NCBI GenBank assembly: GCA_037833965.1
Contig: AP031355.1
Span: 29,475,501 to 29,539,500, forward strand
Direction: 5' to 3'
DNA length: 64,000 nucleotides
Source of the DNA: Marchantia polymorpha subsp. ruderalis
Lineage: Eukaryota > Streptophyta > Marchantiopsida > Marchantiales > Marchantiaceae
The notes under the pieces are model-generated. The model was not told the origin of the DNA and ran no database searches. It saw nothing but the letters and a program-made list of their open reading frames with translations. Below are positions 59,225 to 64,000 of this stretch, piece by piece. Within the stretch, counting starts at the first letter, position 1. Each line of letters starts with the position of its first letter. The translations under genes were made by a program, and so were the position numbers.

Positions 59225-62200
59225 GGACCCTTTGGCGTCCCCAATTGCTAAAGTAACTATCCACGGGCATGGCCGTCGATAGTTTCTCTAATAGGTGTTA
59301 TTCCGTGCAATTGACCTTGGCCTATCCACGGCATGATGAACACACTTCTGAGCGCTTTCACTTTCAGAGAGCGGTCGGATCAGGTGTTGGTGTACTTGGG
59401 CCACATCGAGACGCAAATATCGCAGTTTCCTCTTCCTCAGGATCAAACCAAGGGACCTCTCTATCGATCCTTCAACGCAGATACTTTCGAGAGGATTGAA
59501 ATCATTGCATATACGAAAAATCATGACCACAATGTATGTCAACTGCAGATGTCATGAGCTAACTAATCGCCCTTTTTTACGAAGTCAGTCAAAACGTTTA
59601 TCTCTCTTAAATCGAGCTGAACCATTCGTCCAGATATTTTGTTCATGAATGCTCTGAACCAAATATGTCATATCGAATTTTATGCCAATGACAATGAGGA
59701 CATTCACATGGCAGTGAGGTAGAGAGAGAAAGAGGACGAGGGCCAGGAGCCATGAGAATCTTGTGAGGACCTGCTTGGTAGAAGAAATGCTCGAAATTGC
59801 TAATGGGGCTTATCCCAATAGGAATTTTGGGCGCTTATCCCCACGTTGCCCCATGGGTTTCATCCTTGTTGACAAGATGATGGGGTCTTTCAATCCTTCT
59901 TCCTATATTCCTCCCTGCCCCTTCTTGCTACAGTTGCTTAATGCTTGCTCGTTGTATCTTTTGAGGCACTTTTTTGATAGTTCAATTCGCGTGAATACCG
60001 GGCAATGAACAAATTAAAGTCTGAACAAGTAGAGAACACTTTTCTGTACCGCACACTTTCCCAGAATTGCATAATTAGAGCGCAGCTTGGCTGGGGAGAT
60101 GGCTGGTTGTATCACGTTAGTAATATAGACTCACAATTTTTTAGTAACATTGTGACTCGGTTTCAGTAATACATTGCAGTGTAATGCACCCTTTTTAAAT
60201 GATTTTCACACGTTTCGGAATCACGTGAAAATAGTTTGTATTTTTTATGGATAAAAATATGAAATTCTGGTGATTCATATATAATGATAACAGCACTGAA
60301 GGTTTTAGAAAATATATCAATTTATAGATGTAAAAGTAAGTTCCCAGAAGCCATTTATCAACTTATTGCCGCGACGAAATTTGTAGTGTGTAACCATGCT
60401 ATCTTCGTCTGTTCTTCATTTACAGATCTTAACTGACTCTCAAATACAAAAAAATATCAGTTTCTGTTTTTTGAATAAATCTTTTGTTTCGATGCCATAT
60501 TGATGACTGTAGCCAAGGTTGATGGCAAGTATGAGCGCTAACACTTCCTTTATTTTTCAGCAAACATCCGAGCAGTACCTATTTTCCAGCAATAGTTTTA
60601 GATATTCAGATTGTCCGACGGGGCTAAATACTAGGCTCTGCCTTTGTAATTGAAATCCTTCACATACTCCTGACTTTTCTTAGGATCAAGCTCATAATTT
60701 TTTAATAAGTATTGGAAGTTGAGCAGCTTTGTAAAGATCTCACGTCATGTAAACACAGCACGTAGAGAAAACTTGAACCCAGTCGAAGCCTTCGAGAGCA
60801 GGATATGTCGGTTTGTGCAGTGGGTGTTCTTTTCTCCATGATTTATTGGAACTACGATAGGTCATCAATATTCGAGCTGGCTTCATATGAAACACTCATA
60901 TTGAAGTATATGCTTCTAGTTAGAGTCTTTGGAATTCTAGGTAGCTCTACTCCCAATGCAATTCGTTGTTGCTTTCATCTTTATATGGGAGGTAGCACTC
61001 TTGGTCATCCCACCCTTGTTTGTATCTACTTGTTTTGGATACAAAACAAAAACTTACGGGAGTTGGCACGGTTTACAATAGGACTACGATAAATGCAAAT
61101 ATGCTTCCAGTTGGACTTTTTCAGCGAGAATATATACGACACCTTCTATCCAATGAGATGTCTAACTGCACTGACAGCTAGAGTGCGAAAGTCACAAATC
61201 AGAAACAGTGTCTGCACATGAGAGATGATCTATCTGAAGTTGCTGATTGTTCTTGCTAGCCTAGATTGAAGAGTAGATGTCTAGGGCTCGAGTAAGACCA
61301 TTACAGTATATGTTCCAGTGTAATTGATTAAAAGTTCAAACACTCTTCGCCTTCTCTCCGTGCTTTCGGCCAATGGTTTCTCTATCATTCATGGTATGTG
61401 GCATGTTGCTGGAATTTTCGGTTATATATATCATCTTTATGTCCCATGCGAATCAGTTTTTCGATTCTTTAAAGCCGTATCTATGTACGTGTCGTAAGGA
61501 ATGCAGTAAAAAAAATGTGAAAAATGAGATCTTCGCATGAAGAAAGGAAGTTTCGCTGGAAACATTCCCTTCCCTACCTCACTTAACGAGGTCAACTCTC
61601 TGATGATCTGTCTGATTATGATCTGTCACGGGGTAAGTAACTCAGACTTGTCCACATATTGCAGTTTAGTCAGAGGCGAAATATTTGACACAGTCCTGAC
61701 GAGCCCGGAGAGAGATTCAAGCAGTCATTATGGACATTTCGTAAAGCACGTGAAGCAAGTGCCGCCATGGAGCCAACATACGTCCACGGCCAGTTGTGAC
61801 CAACCAACCGGTGGATGTTCATTGAGTCAGGGTTCAAACCTGACCACGATCAACGTCACACCCCATCGTTGAAGCCAGAGAATCACGGACTCTAGTGTAC
61901 TTCGAATCTGTGTACGGAGAACCAGCCAAGTGGTCTACCGAGCCCCCACCCCAAGACACTTGCAAGACTCGATCTACGTAGTCCAGACTCGCTACATCTA
62001 TAGCCTGGGACTTGAGAGCGAATGTTCCATTCAATTCTGCATGTTCTTCGGAGCTGCAGATGCTCACACTCAGTCAGCGTTCAAAGAACCTCGGATCTGC
62101 TGAAGAGAGTTGTCTTGACCGGACTGCTAAGCGACGAGAGATTTGTTCGAAGATGAACCTGATGAATTCCTTCACTATATCGTCATTTTCCGTTGTTGGA

Positions 62201-62938
62201 GTAAGTTCAGATCCCTACTGGAGAAGAAAAGATTCACATTCGCAATCACATACTGAGATTGCGAACGATCATTACCCGAGCTACCGGTGGATAATCCGCT
62301 GGCCCCTGACCAAGGTTACTTTCGGATTCAGAATACTGAAAAAGTCCCGAATGACCGAAGTAGGTGGTCAGATGCGTGCAGGGGCTCTCGGAATCCGAAT
62401 CTCGATAGAAACTTCCGAAGAGAGGTTTTCAACACCTCCGGTCCTCTCGCGTGAGTCAAGAACATGAGAGTTTGATCGGATCAGCCGATGTCACCACTCG
62501 CCCCGAAAAAGGTTCCCGCACTAACCTCGGCTTCTAAATCTGAATTTGGCGAAATTTTAACGAACGAGTAAAGAGGTCCCTCTTCATTATTGTCCCTAAA
62601 CGAGCTCTCACTGAAAGGAAGACCCTTTCTTCGTGATCGACGCCGGACCCGGTTGCCTCCAGCCTCAGCTCGAGGCCAAATATTGAAAAACGACAAATTA
62701 CGGGAGGGCTGGACTCTCACGTGCGCCCGTCGCTACTGGCTACGTGACAAGGGCCCCTGGACTTTCCACGGGTAGGCTTTCCACTGGCCCGGTTCCGGTT
62801 CCAGGCTCCGCAAACGAACAAACGGAGGTAACTGCTGAACTGCCGTGTGAGGAGGGCTGAGCTTCGTAGCTCATTCCCATCTTCGCAATCTCTAGGGCGG
62901 CTCTTAACTCTTCAACCGCGCGGTGCAAGAAAGACTTA

Positions 62939-62980
62939 GGGCTTACTCTGGTAAGGGTCAGCCCTTCCCAGAGTAAGCCC
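62939..62980. repeat. Long hairpin, 19-bp arms with one mismatch
   Basis: GGGCTTACTCTGGTAAGGG (62939-62957) pairs with 62962-62980 with a single mismatch, leaving a four-base TCAG loop. Confidence 0.88.
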
Positions 62981-63435
62981 GCGGTCTTTTCTTGTAGCGG
63001 ACATAGGGTCTGGTAAGATGTGCGGGTAAAAGCTTTGACTTCTGTCGGTTTTTGAAGCTATTGTCCTTGAGATGAAGTCAGGAGGAGTGGCTACGAGGTT
63101 TTTTTCCTTTTTTTAAACGTGGTACTGTTTGCTAACCAGGTAGCCACGGATCGTAGGGAGGTTCCCATTGCGGAAACTCCGTGGGAATTTAGGAAACTCG
63201 TCGGATCGCATCTCACATTTCGCACGCGGGTCGGGAGTCCGAGACAAGAGATCGATGTTGGCCAACGTTTGTCTTTCAACGCGCGGTCAAGGATCATTCA
63301 CCGGGGCTCCTTCCACAGTAGGAGGCGCTGCGCGGGCACATGTCCGGGGGTCGAAGGCCCCCTGGACTCGCCATTTGTCACCCGAAGTCGACGAATGGGA
63401 GCCCGCGCATGCAAGGCCGGAGGGGAGCGCGCAGA

Positions 63436-63465
63436 GGCTCAGACCGGACAGGTCGGGTCTGAGCC
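63436..63465. repeat. Inverted repeat, 10-bp perfect arms
   Basis: GGCTCAGACC and GGTCTGAGCC flank a 10-base loop. It lies about 380 bp upstream of the second BAHD start codon. Confidence 0.8.
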
Positions 63466-63846
63466 GCTGGGCCGAAGTCAGCCGGGATTCGGGCGCCTAT
63501 TAAAGGCCCAACATGGGGACAGCATAATTCAGAATCTCAGAGCCTGCCGCTGGCAAATAAGTCGGCCCGCGCTCTCTCACCGAAATACTCGACGAACACC
63601 GCAGCTCGGGAGTTGAGAAGCGCGCAACGGCCAGGAAAACAAATTCGAAATAAAATCGATCGCCGGACTTCGAGAATCGATCGACGCTCGCGCTCCAATA
63701 TTAAATCTTAGCGCGCGCGCTCGCCCGACCGGTAGGGTTCTTGGCGGACGTGAGAAAACGCGTCCCTAGCGCCGGGAGGTAGCGGGGAGTCCGATCCACC
63801 GTCTGTCTGAGTCGGCGGGAGTTACCTCAGAGAGTGCGGGAGGACG

Positions 63847-64000
63847 ATGAACTCCGTGCCGACCAGTCCGATGGCCTTCGACAGATCGCAGTTCAGACCC
63901 AGGAGCGTGCGCAAGACGTTGGTGGCGCCGGCGCGGCCGACTGCGAGGGAGAACGAGTGGCTCCCTCTGAGCAATTTGGACCGCGTGGTGACTCCGACGT
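63847..64000 (+). CDS. BAHD-family acyltransferase, second copy (5' end only)
   Basis: The first 51 codons are visible before the window ends. The segment VRKTLVAPARPTARENEW and the following LPLSNLDRVVTPT align closely with residues 25-55 of the upstream BAHD protein (IRKTLVHPAQPTAAENEW). The first 20 residues differ. No catalytic motif falls inside the window, so integrity cannot be judged. The gene is a tandem paralogue on the same strand. Confidence 0.85.
   Translation, partial: MNSVPTSPMAFDRSQFRPRSVRKTLVAPARPTARENEWLPLSNLDRVVTPT

Larger units (their letters stand above)
57931..63846. other. Spacer between two BAHD paralogues, no gene recognised
   Basis: The left part is AT-rich. From about 61.7 kb, and strongly from 62.5 kb, it becomes GC-rich towards the second BAHD gene. 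Open frames (61537-61872, 62012-62467, 63119-63616) show no family resemblance. TATTAAAGG at about 63498 could be a TATA-like element for the second BAHD gene, but this is weak. Confidence 0.45.

Noticed and set aside
61826..61852. TCAGG-GTTCAAA-CCTGA, a perfect T-arm-like hairpin
   Set aside because: No matching acceptor, D or anticodon arms could be found in the 70 bases upstream, so a tRNA is not supported.
63119..63616. 165-codon plus-strand ORF upstream of the second BAHD gene
   Set aside because: The DNA is GC-rich with overlapping frames and no recognisable domain, and its position fits the promoter and leader of the BAHD gene.
1..64000. CRISPR arrays, bacterial operons, riboswitches or origins
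   Set aside because: The window is plant nuclear DNA with spliced genes. None of the tandem arrays has unique spacers between identical short repeats.

Overview
The window is nuclear DNA from a land plant. The evidence is intron-split genes with plant GT/AG junctions, class II cytosolic small heat-shock proteins, a plant-type CCCH-RRM-LOTUS RNA-binding protein and a BAHD acyltransferase, all set in AT-rich intergenic DNA. The coiled-coil retroelement relic at 37.2-38.4 kb resembles, from memory, a repeat family I associate with the liverwort Marchantia polymorpha, so a bryophyte (liverwort) is my best guess. That assignment is inference, not proof.

Layout: (1) 1.05-7.0 kb holds a five-exon CCCH/RRM/OST-HTH gene on the minus strand, with a 13-copy, about 39-bp minisatellite just upstream of its start codon. 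(2) 7.0-10.0 kb is AT-rich and contains a diverged extra copy of this gene's large intron. (3) 10.0-19.8 kb is a tandem array of four two-exon class II HSP20 genes on the plus strand. Its period is about 2.85 kb, and each gene has heat-shock elements and a TATA box. (4) 19.8-22.9 kb has no recognised gene; it ends with a direct repeat of about 530 bp and a small cluster of inverted repeats. (5) 22.86-29.50 kb is a second complete copy of the CCCH gene block in the same orientation. It carries a 376-bp hAT-type MITE in its large intron, with an 8-bp target-site duplication, and is closed on the right by the second copy of the direct repeat. (6) 30-35.6 kb is AT-rich with no recognised gene. (7) 35.6-39.4 kb is a GC-rich island studded with short palindromes, followed by a broken coiled-coil ORF and an LTR-like segment with a TATA box and a degenerate primer-binding site. 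(8) 39.4-54.9 kb has no recognised gene but several minisatellites and strong inverted repeats. (9) 54.9-56.2 kb is GC-rich with two adjacent hairpins and an unassigned 246-codon ORF. (10) 56.46-57.93 kb is an intact single-exon BAHD acyltransferase, and a paralogue begins at 63,847 and runs off the window.

The recognised genes do not form one pathway. The main story is local duplication: a heat-inducible sHSP array amplified by unequal exchange and touched by gene conversion, bracketed by two copies of an RNA-binding-protein gene, and a tandem BAHD pair at the right edge. I saw no clearly new biological system. The least ordinary structures are the direct-repeat-bracketed gene duplication, the conserved upstream ATG/cryptic splice site in the HSP leaders, the palindrome-studded GC island and the twin hairpins at 55.1 kb.
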